A stretch of DNA of 64,000 nucleotides from Pseudochelatococcus sp047501465. Lineage in GTDB: Bacteria; Pseudomonadota; Alphaproteobacteria; Rhizobiales; Beijerinckiaceae. The stretch spans positions 992,001 to 1,056,000 of the forward strand of contig NZ_JAZDRL010000001.1 of NCBI RefSeq assembly GCF_047501465.1, written 5' to 3'. Within the stretch, counting starts at the first letter, position 1. Each line of letters begins with the position of its first letter. Below, in pieces: positions 17,017 through 26,734 of the stretch. Both the position numbers and the translations under genes were made by a program. The notes under the pieces are model-generated. The model saw only the letters and a program-made list of their open reading frames with translations, was not told where the DNA came from and ran no database searches.

Positions 17017-18036
17017 TTATTCTGCAGCTTGTCGTGTCGCTTCCTGCACCGCAAGCCAACGTTCAGCATCAAGCGCTGCCATGCAGCCGAGACCTGCTGC
17101 TGTAACAGCTTGCCGATATACTTCATCCGCCACGTCGCCTGCCGCGAACACACCCGGCACGCTCGTTTCCGTGCTACCAGGCGTTGTCTGAATATAACCT
17201 GAGGGCGTCAATTTTAGTTGCTGTGCGAATAGACTGCTTTCGGGCTTATGACCTATGGCAATAAATACGCCCTCAACCGCCCGCTCACTGATTTCGCCAG
17301 TGATAACGTTGCGCAACCGCACACCCGTAACAGAACGAGGCAATTCCTGGCCAACGATCTCATCCAGCGCATGATCCCATACCACCTCGATCTTGGGGTT
17401 GGCGAACAGCCGATCCTGCAAGATACGCTCTGCCTTCAACGAATCGCGACGATGGACCAGTGTGACCTTGGATGCGATGTGGGAAAGATAAAGCGCTTCT
17501 TCCACCGCCGTGTTGCCACCGCCAACGACGACAACTTCACGGTTGCGGAAGAAGAAACCATCACATGTTGCGCATGCCGAAACGCCAAACCCCTGGAATG
17601 TCTGCTCTGATTCGAGCCCCAGCCATTTCGCCTGCGCACCGGTTGCAATCACCAGCGTGTCGCAAGTGTAAACATGACCGCTGTCACCAACCACTTTAAA
17701 GGGGCGCACCGATAGATCCGCAGACACAATGTAATCTGATACCAGCCGCGCACCGACATGTTCAGCCTGCAAACGCATCTGCTCGACAAGCCACGGGCCT
17801 TGAATCGTATCTGCAAAGCCCGGATAATTTTCGACATCGGTTGTAATTGTCAGCTGTCCGCCCTGCTGCAGGCCTGAAACCAGCACTGGTTCAAGCATTG
17901 CGCGCGCCGCATAGATTGCCGCCGTATAGCCTGCAGGTCCTGAACCGATGATCAGCAGCTTGGTATGCGTCAAACCACCCTTGACCGGGGTGATGGGGGT
18001 GGGCGCAGCAGCGTTATGGGCAAAAGGCAAGCTCAT
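17017..18036 (-). CDS. trxB: Thioredoxin-disulfide reductase
   Basis: 339 residues. It transfers electrons from NADPH through FAD and a redox disulfide to thioredoxin. FAD-binding GSGPAG (31-36), redox pair CATC (Cys155, Cys158), NADPH-binding GGGNTAVEEAL, and the C-terminal FAD motif VFAAGDVAD are visible. The N-terminus is about 16 residues longer than in E. coli (Pro/Ala-rich, starting MSLPFAHNAAAPTP). The ATG at 18036 overlaps the upstream stop in an ATGA arrangement, which supports this start and coupling to the ELM1-like gene. Confidence 0.95.
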   Translation of the reverse strand: MSLPFAHNAAAPTPITPVKGGLTHTKLLIIGSGPAGYTAAIYAARAMLEPVLVSGLQQGGQLTITTDVENYPGFADTIQGPWLVEQMRLQAEHVGARLVSDYIVSADLSVRPFKVVGDSGHVYTCDTLVIATGAQAKWLGLESEQTFQGFGVSACATCDGFFFRNREVVVVGGGNTAVEEALYLSHIASKVTLVHRRDSLKAERILQDRLFANPKIEVVWDHALDEIVGQELPRSVTGVRLRNVITGEISERAVEGVFIAIGHKPESSLFAQQLKLTPSGYIQTTPGSTETSVPGVFAAGDVADEVYRQAVTAAGLGCMAALDAERWLAVQEATRQAAE

Positions 18037-19070
18037 GATATGTCCATTCCGGGCAACTCGCCCGTTATTGTAGCAAGACGCGACCTATGCGCCATGAACG
18101 ATTGGGCAATCGTACATGCAATAGCCGCAGTTGTATCTAACGGGAGGTATGCGTCTCCTTCAAGTCGTCCGCGAAGCTCGCGTGCGATTCCGCACGTTTT
18201 GAGCCCCTGCAAAAGCGTCTTAAACTTCGCATGCCCGCCCGAAGGCTCAAAAATCAGTAAGGGCGCGCCCGTAGCAGCGGCCTCGCCCAGCATATTGGAT
18301 GAGTCGGCCGTCACCACAACCCAGTCAGCCAGCGCTAACAGGGCTATATAGGGATTATCCGCAGGATTGCCTGTCACGCCATCCCACAAATAGCCGCCGG
18401 TGCGCTCAACAAGCGCACGCAAGCCCTCCACCAGGGCGGACGGCGTGCGCCGGGATGCAGTCACCATCAGCGTTGCACCTTCAGCTGTCAGCGCCTCAAG
18501 CTGCTGAAGCAGGCGCGCGACATCACTATCGAGAAAGCGATGATGCCGGCTGTTGCCGCCTGCCAGCACCGCCACACGGGGGGATTTAAGCAAGGCTAAT
18601 GCTGCAGGAGGCGCTGCACGTGCGGCAGCCAGCCGTTCCTGCGAAACGCGGTGCGGTGCGGTGAGTGTCACGAGCACGTTGTCGCCACGTAATTTGTCGT
18701 GTTCCGCTACCCAGATGAGGTCAGCTGTGCGAGGGCCAGTGCGTGGATCTTTCAGAAAAACCGTAAATGTGCGCCCGCTCGAAGCGCGCTTCACTGCACG
18801 AACATAGGGCACGGCCCGCCTGCCGGAGGCAATCAGTATATCAGGAAATGGCGGCGCGAGCGGAGAGCCCGAACGATGCGGCGCTTCACGCGGGTCTATA
18901 CCGCTCCATGGCATGGTCCACACAAAAGGCGCACGGGGATGCACATGCCGGATACTCACGATGATATTGGGATTTTCTGCTTGAAGAGCCTGTGCCACCC
19001 CCAAACATTGCACCTCATCCCCCGCTTTGCCATCAGTCAACACCCAGCACGAAAGGGGCTCGACCGTCAT
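18033..19070 (-). CDS. Mitochondrial fission ELM1 family protein
   Basis: About 345 residues. It begins near CWVLTDGKAGDEVQCLGVAQAL and carries LIASGRRAVPYVRAVKR, VFLKDPRTGP, VAEHDKL and VVVTADSSNMLGEAAATGAP, all typical of the ELM1/DUF1022 family, a glycosyltransferase-B-like fold first named from a plant mitochondrial fission factor. The bacterial role is unknown; a nucleotide-sugar transferase activity has been suggested for the fold. Longer starts exist (GTG at 19193, ATGs at 19139 and 19130), but none has a good ribosome site and they add residues outside the family; I chose the ATG at 19070. It forms an operon with trxB (4-bp overlap). Confidence 0.85.
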   Translation of the reverse strand: MTVEPLSCWVLTDGKAGDEVQCLGVAQALQAENPNIIVSIRHVHPRAPFVWTMPWSGIDPREAPHRSGSPLAPPFPDILIASGRRAVPYVRAVKRASSGRTFTVFLKDPRTGPRTADLIWVAEHDKLRGDNVLVTLTAPHRVSQERLAAARAAPPAALALLKSPRVAVLAGGNSRHHRFLDSDVARLLQQLEALTAEGATLMVTASRRTPSALVEGLRALVERTGGYLWDGVTGNPADNPYIALLALADWVVVTADSSNMLGEAAATGAPLLIFEPSGGHAKFKTLLQGLKTCGIARELRGRLEGDAYLPLDTTAAIACTIAQSFMAHRSRLATITGELPGMDIS

Positions 19071-19500
19071 ACACTTGGAAAGCGCATCCGTCGGTTTCAG
19101 ACACTGTTTTTCTGAAGCGCTGTTAAACATTGCTGGCATGACAATCCGGAAAACAGGTGACAACACTGGTAAAATACAAGAAGCGCAAGCCACACGTACA
19201 AGCTTGGCAACTTAAGTTCAAACAAACACAAGCTGCTATAGCGCACTGAAAACCATAAACGATCAGCACTCAATATACGCAATTTTGGTCAGTATAAAAG
19301 GTTCGAGCGGGTAATTTGACGCCCCGCCCCAGTTTCCGTTATCCAAAAAGAGCGAAAATAATGCAAGATGCGCAAAAAATGACATTTATAATGTGCTTCT
19401 GCGCAAAAAAGCCAAAATAGGGTTGTTTGTGCGCAAACTACACCAATGCTTAATCGCTACGTATTATACGGCGTGATCACTCACTTAAGGGATTGCTCGC
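19071..19500. other. Divergent promoter region of the ELM1-trxB operon and lrp
   Basis: About 430 bp (less if ELM1 starts further upstream). It contains three regularly spaced TGCGCAAA boxes (19369-19440) close to the lrp start and otherwise no recognisable gene. Confidence 0.55.
19369..19440 (+). promoter_or_regulatory. Three TGCGCAAA boxes upstream of lrp, candidate operator
   Basis: TGCGCAAA occurs at 19369, 19400 and 19430 in the same orientation. The 31- and 30-bp spacing is about three helical turns, so all three face one side of the helix, as for a regulator that wraps DNA. Lrp-type autoregulation is the simplest reading. Confidence 0.5.
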
Positions 19501-19974
19501 TTGACCATCGAACTTGATGCAACCGATTGGAAAATTCTTAAGGAATTGCAGGCTGATGGTCGGCTTACCAACGTCGAGCTGGCACGCCGGGCTGGATTAT
19601 CCGCCCCTCCCTGCCTGCGCCGTGTGCGTGCACTGGAAGATGCGGGAATCATTCGCGGCTATCGTGCCATGCTTGATGGCAAACTACTCGGCTTTGAAAT
19701 TACCTGCTTTGCCATGGTGCAGCTCTCAAGCCAGGCAGGACAAGATCTCGCACAGTTCGAGAGCTACATCCGCAGCTGGTCGATTGTTCGTGAATGCTGG
19801 TCGTTATCCGGCGATATCGACTTCCTGCTGAAATGCGTCGCGCGTGATCTGCATTCCTTCCAGAAGCTGGTTCTCGATCTCACAGCACTGCCGAACGTAC
19901 GCAATGTACGCACAGCCCTGACAGTAGCGCACGTGAAAGATTCACCGCTCATTCCCCTGGAAACCATGCGCTAA
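19501..19974 (+). CDS. lrp: Lrp/AsnC family transcriptional regulator
   Basis: 157 residues. An N-terminal helix-turn-helix (LDATDWKILKELQADGRL, then LARRAGLSAPPCLRRVRALEDAG, about 5-50) is joined to a RAM/AsnC ligand-binding domain (about 70-150). The proteins form octamers that wrap DNA and respond to amino acids. The start is TTG at 19501: AAGGGA lies 8-9 nt upstream and the protein then begins exactly at the family N-terminus. It is divergent from the ELM1-trxB-LysR block, an arrangement I recall from other Hyphomicrobiales. Target genes are not visible from here; leucine-responsive Lrp proper is the best match. Confidence 0.9.
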   Translation: MTIELDATDWKILKELQADGRLTNVELARRAGLSAPPCLRRVRALEDAGIIRGYRAMLDGKLLGFEITCFAMVQLSSQAGQDLAQFESYIRSWSIVRECWSLSGDIDFLLKCVARDLHSFQKLVLDLTALPNVRNVRTALTVAHVKDSPLIPLETMR

Positions 19975-20279
19975 AGCACCAGACTTTCTGATTGCATCAG
20001 AAGTGCGCTCTAATTTTTATATTTTACCGCAACTTGCGTTCAATTTGGTAAACCAACTTGAACGCAAACTGCTCTAAACCCAAGCTTCATAAAGAACGCC
20101 ACCTCAAGCCCGAAAAAACCGCGCAAAAAGACGACCGCAGGATGTGTTGAGCTTCGCGTCAGGGTGAGTCGAAAATGGTGACTATCGAGAACCGGAGCGC
20201 AGTGGACTAATGTCCATGAGCACCGGAAGCGCAGAGAGTTGCCATTTGCAGGCCACCATGTCGCGAAGATCAGTGCATC
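19975..20279. other. Intergenic region with a palindromic repeat
   Basis: About 305 bp between lrp and the lipoprotein gene (convergent). It contains the 34-bp near-perfect palindrome at 20034-20067 and nothing else recognisable. Confidence 0.55.
20034..20067. repeat. Near-perfect palindrome, copy A of a dispersed TTGCGTTCA repeat
   Basis: Two 16-bp arms (TTGCGTTCAATTTGGT and ACCAACTTGAACGCAA) with a 2-bp spacer and one mismatch. The arm core TTGCGTTCA/TGAACGCAA recurs at 11426, 20943 and 41459, always between genes. The right arm continues into CTGCTCTAAA, which is repeated near 21008. Confidence 0.8.
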
Positions 20280-20834
20280 CTAACGACCGATCACCATGTC
20301 GCGTACCCATCGTGCGAAAACGCGTGACAGGCCCATCACCCTGCGATTATCGATGTCTGGCAAATACCATGCGCCGGCAGAACTCGCCGGTAACGCCAAC
20401 AGAATGTGGTAGCGCGCACGTTCCGCACCGTCCGGGCTGATAACGAGCGCATAACCTTCCATATAATCAGAATCAGAACCGGTACTGCCAAACCAGGAGT
20501 CATCACCACCGCCACCAGCCCAGGAGGTGAGGAAAACACTATCGACTCGCGCAACCACCCGGTCGGCTCTTTTGTCGCCTGGCGTTAAACGTGGGGCGAA
20601 AAGACGGTTCAGCTCAGGCTTCATGGTGCTACGCACCAATGTCGCCCATGGGGTCAGGCCGCGCGCCACTAGCGGCTCTACATCAACATCAACAGAGCGC
20701 AACCGCAGCGCCGCTGCATCAGTTGCTGACAGCGGGATATCCCCCGACGACATACAGCCACCAAGCAGGGCAGTAGTACCAAGCGCGGCTGCACCACCAA
20801 CCACGAAAAAAGCCCGACGCGTCACTTCGGTCAT
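20280..20834 (-). CDS. Tat-exported lipoprotein, conserved in Hyphomicrobiales
   Basis: 184 residues. The start MTEVTRRAFFVVGGAAALG has a twin-arginine pattern, and LLGGC (Cys at about 27) is a lipobox, so it is probably exported folded and lipid-anchored. The rest shows VDVEPLVARGLTPWATLVRSTM and a Gly-rich loop (WAGGGGDDSWFG), then YALVISPDGAERARYHILLALP. I recognise it as a conserved but uncharacterised rhizobial lipoprotein; no function is known to me. The ATG at 20834 has GGGAGA 8 nt upstream; a TTG at 20867 is less likely. Confidence 0.8.
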   Translation of the reverse strand: MTEVTRRAFFVVGGAAALGTTALLGGCMSSGDIPLSATDAAALRLRSVDVDVEPLVARGLTPWATLVRSTMKPELNRLFAPRLTPGDKRADRVVARVDSVFLTSWAGGGGDDSWFGSTGSDSDYMEGYALVISPDGAERARYHILLALPASSAGAWYLPDIDNRRVMGLSRVFARWVRDMVIGR

Positions 20835-21153
20835 GACATTCTCCCGCTGTTCAGAAGCATCAAGCAATCAAACCGGTATATCGGTTAGAGAATGAGATGC
20901 TCACCCAAGAGGTCCGCTATTTGCATTTGACCGAATATTCAGTGAACGCAAATCGCGAAAAAATTAGAACAGGGTGCATCACGGCATAAAATTCAGGAAA
21001 AATGCAAACTGCTCTAAAAGCAAACACATTATATCTGAAATTCTATTTTGCTCTATCTCTTTATGTATGCGCCAAATTTGTCCAAGAGAGAGGAGAGAAA
21101 AACGCGCAATATTTCAGGTCGCATTTTTCTCACACAACACTTGCCAGCATCAT
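20835..21153. other. Intergenic region upstream of the lipoprotein gene
   Basis: About 320 bp. It contains an isolated TGAACGCAA core (20943) and a GCAAACTGCTCTAAA stretch (about 21004-21018) related to the palindromic repeat at 20034. No gene recognised. Confidence 0.5.
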
Positions 21154-21627
21154 TTACTTGAAAATGACGTCAACGATCTCGTAAGATTTGCCGCCGCCTG
21201 GTGCAACCACCTCAACGCTATCGCCAATGGCCTTGCCAATAAGCGCGCGCGCAATCGGAGAGGCGATGGAGACCTTGCCAAGGCTTGCGTCTGCTTCCGG
21301 CTCACCAACAATCTGATAAACCTTTTCCTGCTCGGTATCTTCATCAACCAGTTTGACGGTTGCGCCGAACTTCACAGTGTCGCCATTGAGCCTCGCCACA
21401 TCGATAATGTCTGCGCGCGAAATATAGCCTTCAAGCTCAAGAATGCGGCCCTCATTAAGGCTTTGCTGTTCCTTGGCCGCATGATACTCGGCGTTTTCCG
21501 ACAGATCGCCATGGGCGCGCGCTTCGGAAATCGCCTCGATGATCCGCTGGCGTTCCTCCTGCTGACGGCGCTTCAGTTCTACCTCCAAAGCCGCATAGCC
21601 AGCGGCGGTCATGGGGATTTTTTCCAT
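21154..21627 (-). CDS. greA: Transcription elongation factor GreA
   Basis: 157 residues, the normal length. An N-terminal coiled coil (about 1-75) holds the acidic tip DLSENAEYHAAKEQQ, whose Asp/Glu pair is inserted into the RNA polymerase secondary channel to stimulate transcript cleavage. The C-terminal FKBP-like domain ends SYEIVDVIFK. The start is the ATG at 21627 (MEKIPMTAAGY, family N-terminus) with GGA about 10 nt upstream; the frame extends to 21657 but without family support. It follows carB by 90 bp on the same strand, a common order in this group. Confidence 0.96.
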   Translation of the reverse strand: MEKIPMTAAGYAALEVELKRRQQEERQRIIEAISEARAHGDLSENAEYHAAKEQQSLNEGRILELEGYISRADIIDVARLNGDTVKFGATVKLVDEDTEQEKVYQIVGEPEADASLGKVSIASPIARALIGKAIGDSVEVVAPGGGKSYEIVDVIFK

Positions 21628-21717
21628 TGTTCTGTTTCCGTCATAACAAGTAAACACGGGGCGCCCAATCGACGCCCCGCATCATAAAAACTCTCGAAAA
21701 GCCAATTCCAGCCTGAT

Positions 21718-24700
21718 TCAAGCTGGCGCTGGCCAGTATTCCTGCAGTGAGCGCACTTCCAATGTGCCGCTCTTCCAAGCGCGAATGCCCTCAGCTGCAG
21801 CAATCGCTCCAGCTAGAGTGGTGTAGTACGGCACCTTATGCAAGAGGGCAGCGCGCCGTAGTGAACGAGAATCCCCCAGCGCTTGCGCACCTTCGGTGGT
21901 GTTGAACACCAATTGCACCCCACCATTTTTGATCAAATCAACGATATGCGGGCGCCCTTCCAAAACCTTGTTGATACGTGAAACTGCAACGCCTTTCTCA
22001 CGCAGATAACGCGCTGTACCCTCTGTAGCGATGATCGAAAAGCCAATATCAGCCAGCTGTTCGATCGTCGGCAGTATGCGTTCCTTATCGCCGTCGCGAA
22101 CCGAGACAAACACCACGCCCTCCGTCGGCACCTTGGTGCCACCGCCGAGCTGGCTCTTGGCAAATGCCGCGCCAAAGCTTGTATCAAGGCCAATAACCTC
22201 GCCAGTAGAGCGCATTTCTGGCCCCAACAGGATGTCCACGCCTGGGAAGCGCGCAAACGGGAACACAGCCTCCTTCACACCAATGTGGTTGAGCACCTTG
22301 GGTTTGAGGTTAAAGCTTTCCAGCGATTCTCCAGCCATAATGCGTGACGCAATTCGTGCAAATGGCTCGCCCACCACCTTGGCCACGAAAGGCACCGTGC
22401 GCGAGGCGCGCGGGTTCACCTCCAGCACATAAATATCATCACCCTTGATCGCATATTGCACGTTCATCAAACCAACGACCTGCAACGCCAGCGCCATTTC
22501 GCGCGTTTGACGTTCAATTTCGGCAAGCGTCTCTGCGGTCAGCGACCGGGGCGGCAGGGAGCAAGCGGAATCACCCGAATGGATGCCTGCTTCCTCAATG
22601 TGCTCCATGATCCCGGCTATGAATACGTCCTTGCCATCGGCGAGCGCATCGACGTCAACCTCGATGGCATCCGAAATGTAGCTATCAAACAGCAACGGGT
22701 TTTTGCCGAGCAGCGTGTTGATCTGCCCTGTCTTATCGTTTGGATAGCGCGCCTTGATATCATGCGGCACCAGAGCTGGCAGCGTGCCGAGCAGATAATC
22801 GTTCAGCATATCCTCGTCACGGATGATGGCCATCGCCCGCCCGCCAAGCACATAAGATGGGCGAACCACGAGGGGCAGGCCAACCTCAGCTGCAATCAAA
22901 CGGCTCTGCTCCACCGAGAATGCAATGCCGTTCGTGGGCTGGCGCAAGCCAAGCTTATCAAGCAGACGTTTAAAGCGGTCGCGATCTTCTGCAAGATCAA
23001 TGGCATCAGGAGATGTGCCAAGGATCGGCACCTTGTTTTCTTCAAGCGCCCTGGCAAGCTTCAGCGGTGTCTGGCCACCAAACTGCACAATCACGCCATG
23101 CAATTCACCTTTTGAGCGCTCAGTATCGATGATTTCAAGCACATCTTCAGCTGTCAGTGGCTCGAAATACAACCGGTCGGACGTGTCATAATCGGTCGAG
23201 ACGGTTTCGGGGTTACAATTGACCATGATGGTCTCATAACCCGCCTCACGCAGCGCAAAGGAAGCATGGCAGCAGCAATAATCAAACTCGATACCCTGGC
23301 CGATACGATTCGGCCCGCCGCCCAGAATAACAACCTTGCGGCGATCAGAAGGGAACGCCTCATTGGCAGCCGCACCACCGAAGGGGGCAGCGTAGGTGGA
23401 ATACATATAAGCGGTAGGCGCGGCAAACTCTGCAGCGCACGTATCAATGCGCTTGTATACGGGCCGCACATCAAGCCCACAGCGAAGCGCGCGCACCTGC
23501 GATTCCGTCTTGCCTGCCAGCACGGCGAGGCGCGCATCAGAAAAGCCTGCGCTCTTCAACTGGCGGAAAGCCCCAGCCGTCTGCGGCAGGCCATGCGCCT
23601 TTACACGTGCTTCAAGATCAATAATGTCCTGCAGTTGCTCCAGGAACCACGGATCGATTTTGCAAGAAGCATGAATTTCTTCATGGCTCAGGCCAAACCG
23701 CATTGCCTGCGCCACGATCAGCAAACGATCAGGCGTCGGTGTGCCAAGCGCTGCTTTAATGGCATTACGGTCATCGCCAAGACCAAGCCCCGGAATCTCG
23801 ATCTCATCAAGACCAGTGAGGCCCGTTTCAAGTGAGCGCAGTGCCTTTTGCAACGATTCCTGGAAAGTACGACCAATCGACATCGCCTCACCCACAGACT
23901 TCATCGCCGTGGTCAGCGTCGGCTCGGCGCCAGGAAACTTCTCAAATGCGAAGCGCGGAATTTTAGTAACGACGTAATCGATAGTCGGCTCGAACGAAGC
24001 AGGCGTGGCACCGCCCGTAATATCATTGGCGATCTCATCAAGCGTATAGCCAACGGCAAGTTTCGCCGCGACCTTGGCAATCGGAAAGCCGGTCGCCTTC
24101 GATGCAAGCGCGGACGAGCGCGAAACACGCGGGTTCATCTCAATGACGATCATCTGGCCATCCGCGGGATTAACCGCAAACTGCACGTTTGATCCACCAG
24201 TCTCAACGCCGATCTCACGCAGCACCGCCAATGAGGCGTCGCGCATGATCTGGTATTCCTTATCCGTCAACGTCAGTGCAGGTGCGACCGTAATCGAATC
24301 GCCCGTATGCACGCCCATCGGATCAATGTTTTCAATTGAGCAAACAATGATGCAGTTGTCGTTCTTATCCCGAACGACCTCCATCTCGTATTCTTTCCAA
24401 CCGAGAACGCTCTGCTCGATCAGCACTTCACTGGTAGGCGATGCATCGATGCCGCGATCAACGATATCAATGAACTCTTCCTTGTTATAGGCAATACCAC
24501 CGCCCGTGCCACCCATTGTAAAGGAGGGACGAATAATGGCAGGCAAGCCGATTTCATCAAGGACATTCAGCGCATCGCCCAATGTACGCACCTGGTGAGA
24601 CAGCGGTGTCGCGAGGCCAATCTTGGTCATTGCTTCGCGGAACATCTCGCGATCTTCCGCCTTGTCGATGGCTTCGGCAGTCGCGCCAATCATCTCGACG

Positions 24701-25050
24701 TCGAATTTCTCCAGCACCCCCATCTTGCGCAATGAAAGCGCACAGTTAAGCGCCGTCTGACCGCCCATTGTGGGCAGCAAGGCAAAGCCGCCCGGCACCT
24801 TATAGCGTTCACGCTCAATGATTTTGGCCACAACCTCTGCCGTGATTGGCTCGACATAAGTGGCGTCGGCCAACTCGGGATCGGTCATAATGGTGGCCGG
24901 GTTGGAATTAACCAGAACGACCCGGTATCCCTCCTCTCGCAGTGCCTTGCAGGCCTGCGTGCCGGAGTAATCGAACTCGCACGCTTGACCGATAACGATC
25001 GGTCCTGCGCCAATGATGAGTATCGTGGACAGATCGGTGCGTTTGGGCAT
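21718..25050 (-). CDS. carB: Carbamoyl-phosphate synthase large subunit
   Basis: 1110 residues. It makes carbamoyl phosphate from bicarbonate, ATP and ammonia passed from CarA, for pyrimidine and arginine synthesis. Two homologous ATP-grasp halves are visible (MPKRTDLSTILIIGAGPIVIGQ at the start; RKVVILGGGPNRIGQGIEFD opening the second), followed by an oligomerisation domain and a C-terminal MGS-like allosteric domain (GFSIIATEGTARYLRE). The start is the ATG at 25050 with AAGG 8 nt upstream; a GTG at 25077 adds nine residues without support. carA lies 200 bp upstream on the same strand. Confidence 0.97.
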   Translation of the reverse strand: MPKRTDLSTILIIGAGPIVIGQACEFDYSGTQACKALREEGYRVVLVNSNPATIMTDPELADATYVEPITAEVVAKIIERERYKVPGGFALLPTMGGQTALNCALSLRKMGVLEKFDVEMIGATAEAIDKAEDREMFREAMTKIGLATPLSHQVRTLGDALNVLDEIGLPAIIRPSFTMGGTGGGIAYNKEEFIDIVDRGIDASPTSEVLIEQSVLGWKEYEMEVVRDKNDNCIIVCSIENIDPMGVHTGDSITVAPALTLTDKEYQIMRDASLAVLREIGVETGGSNVQFAVNPADGQMIVIEMNPRVSRSSALASKATGFPIAKVAAKLAVGYTLDEIANDITGGATPASFEPTIDYVVTKIPRFAFEKFPGAEPTLTTAMKSVGEAMSIGRTFQESLQKALRSLETGLTGLDEIEIPGLGLGDDRNAIKAALGTPTPDRLLIVAQAMRFGLSHEEIHASCKIDPWFLEQLQDIIDLEARVKAHGLPQTAGAFRQLKSAGFSDARLAVLAGKTESQVRALRCGLDVRPVYKRIDTCAAEFAAPTAYMYSTYAAPFGGAAANEAFPSDRRKVVILGGGPNRIGQGIEFDYCCCHASFALREAGYETIMVNCNPETVSTDYDTSDRLYFEPLTAEDVLEIIDTERSKGELHGVIVQFGGQTPLKLARALEENKVPILGTSPDAIDLAEDRDRFKRLLDKLGLRQPTNGIAFSVEQSRLIAAEVGLPLVVRPSYVLGGRAMAIIRDEDMLNDYLLGTLPALVPHDIKARYPNDKTGQINTLLGKNPLLFDSYISDAIEVDVDALADGKDVFIAGIMEHIEEAGIHSGDSACSLPPRSLTAETLAEIERQTREMALALQVVGLMNVQYAIKGDDIYVLEVNPRASRTVPFVAKVVGEPFARIASRIMAGESLESFNLKPKVLNHIGVKEAVFPFARFPGVDILLGPEMRSTGEVIGLDTSFGAAFAKSQLGGGTKVPTEGVVFVSVRDGDKERILPTIEQLADIGFSIIATEGTARYLREKGVAVSRINKVLEGRPHIVDLIKNGGVQLVFNTTEGAQALGDSRSLRRAALLHKVPYYTTLAGAIAAAEGIRAWKSGTLEVRSLQEYWPAPA

Positions 25051-25249
25051 TGGGAACCTTAGGTCTTGAATTTGCACGTAAACTCGCGCGCGCAGAACAA
25101 CCTGCCACCCGACCAGTTTGACCGTGAGGCAGGCGACAGCCCGGTGCCGCGAGACATCAATGTAACTTAAAGGCGTCGTTTACACCCAGCTGCGCCTAAA
25201 GGGAACCCCCTTAATCCGCATATGAACCATGACGAAGCAGGGGCAAAAC

Positions 25250-26518
25250 TTAGGAGTGCGCAGCCTTTTGCGCGTCCATCATATCGACGAACCGATCAAA
25301 AAGGTAATGGCTGTCCTGTGGGCCGGGCGAGGCTTCCGGATGGTGCTGCACCGAAAATGCCGGACGATCGGTTAGTGCAATACCGCAGTTCGAACCATCA
25401 AACAGCGAGACATGCGTTTCTCGCACATGTTCAGGCAACGACCCGGTGTCCACTGCAAAGCCATGGTTCATCGAGACAATCTCGACCTTGCCAGTCGTTA
25501 TATCCTTAACCGGATGATTCGCACCGTGATGCCCTTGTGTCATCTTGATCGTGCGCGCACCTGTCGCCAGGCCGAGCAGCTGATGCCCGAAGCATATGCC
25601 GAACAATGGCACACGGCTATCCAGCAGATCCTTGATCACCGGCACGGCATATGGCGCCGTCGCAGCCGGATCGCCAGGGCCGTTGGAAAGGAAGATACCA
25701 TCTGGCTTCAGAGCCAGCACTTCATCCGCTGTTACGGTTGCAGGCAACACGATCACTTCACATTCCCGATCTGCAAGCAGACGCAGAATGTTGCGCTTCA
25801 CACCATAATCAATGGCAACCACGCGTCGCTTGGCCTCTTCACGACGGCCATAGCCTTCGCCAAGCACCCACGAGGTTTCATCCCAATCAAGACGCTGTGC
25901 GGTAGTAACAACTGGCACGAGATCCTGTCCGTCCATGCTTGGCAGCGCAGCCGCCTTGGCGCGTAATGCCTCTACATCAAAGCGTCCATCCGGATCGTGC
26001 GCAATAACGGCATTAACCATGCCCTTCTCACGCACCCGGATCGCCAGTGCACGCGTATCAATCCCTGAGAGACCGATGATGCCACGTGCCTTCAACCACT
26101 GGTCGAGGCTACGCGTAGCGCGCCAGTTAGAAGGATCAGTCACTTTCGCATGCACAATCACGGCATTTGCACCGGATTTTGCGGCAAGTGAAAGCGATTC
26201 GATATCCTCATCATTCACGCCGATGTTGCCAATGTGCGGGAACGTGAATGTCACAATCTGCCCGAGATAGGACGGATCGGTCAAAATTTCCTGATAACCG
26301 GTGATGGCAGTGTTGAAGCACACCTCGCCAGCAGCCTCTCCCAGCGCGCCGAAGCCGATGCCTTCAAGCACCGTACCATCGGCCAGAACCAGCAAGGCGG
26401 TTGGCGTCTCATCCTGCCAGGCAGCAAGCAACTGCCTTACACCGCCGGTGCTGCCAGCGTTGGTCAATTTATCGTCTGAAATGCCGTGTCTTACAGTGTC
26501 GTCTTGCAGCGTCGCCAT
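25250..26518 (-). CDS. carA: Carbamoyl-phosphate synthase small subunit
   Basis: 422 residues. The glutamine amidotransferase partner of CarB. An N-terminal CPSase domain (DGTVLEGIGFGALGEAAGEVCFNT, TGYQEILTDPSY) is followed by a class I GATase with the nucleophile in GICFGHQLLGLA and the His/Glu pair in SVQHHPEASPGP. The N-terminus has about 35 extra residues compared with E. coli, usual in this order. A perfect 10-bp inverted repeat at 26735-26758 lies in the divergent region shared with yqeY. Confidence 0.97.
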   Translation of the reverse strand: MATLQDDTVRHGISDDKLTNAGSTGGVRQLLAAWQDETPTALLVLADGTVLEGIGFGALGEAAGEVCFNTAITGYQEILTDPSYLGQIVTFTFPHIGNIGVNDEDIESLSLAAKSGANAVIVHAKVTDPSNWRATRSLDQWLKARGIIGLSGIDTRALAIRVREKGMVNAVIAHDPDGRFDVEALRAKAAALPSMDGQDLVPVVTTAQRLDWDETSWVLGEGYGRREEAKRRVVAIDYGVKRNILRLLADRECEVIVLPATVTADEVLALKPDGIFLSNGPGDPAATAPYAVPVIKDLLDSRVPLFGICFGHQLLGLATGARTIKMTQGHHGANHPVKDITTGKVEIVSMNHGFAVDTGSLPEHVRETHVSLFDGSNCGIALTDRPAFSVQHHPEASPGPQDSHYLFDRFVDMMDAQKAAHS

Positions 26519-26734
26519 GATCGGTTTAAAGCCTCTGGTTCAAAGCCTCTTTGTGTGGCCGCACATCGGTCACCCGCAATCGGACAGGCGGCAGGTGGGC
26601 TAATCGACATAGATTCAAGGCGCTTTCATGTCCTGAAACACTGTCGATGGCAGATAATTTTGCCCATCTGGGCATCTATCCGCATTCCCGGCGCGTTAAA
26701 CCGGTGGTGCAGCTTGCCCGTCTGTCATTTCAGG

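Noticed and set aside
20974..21687. A 237-codon plus-strand frame over greA
   Set aside because: It is antisense to a certain gene and its composition (Asn, Cys, His scattered, no domain) is that of a shadow frame.
22456..23115. A 219-codon plus-strand frame over carB
   Set aside because: Antisense to carB, which is intact across it; no recognisable domain or ribosome site.
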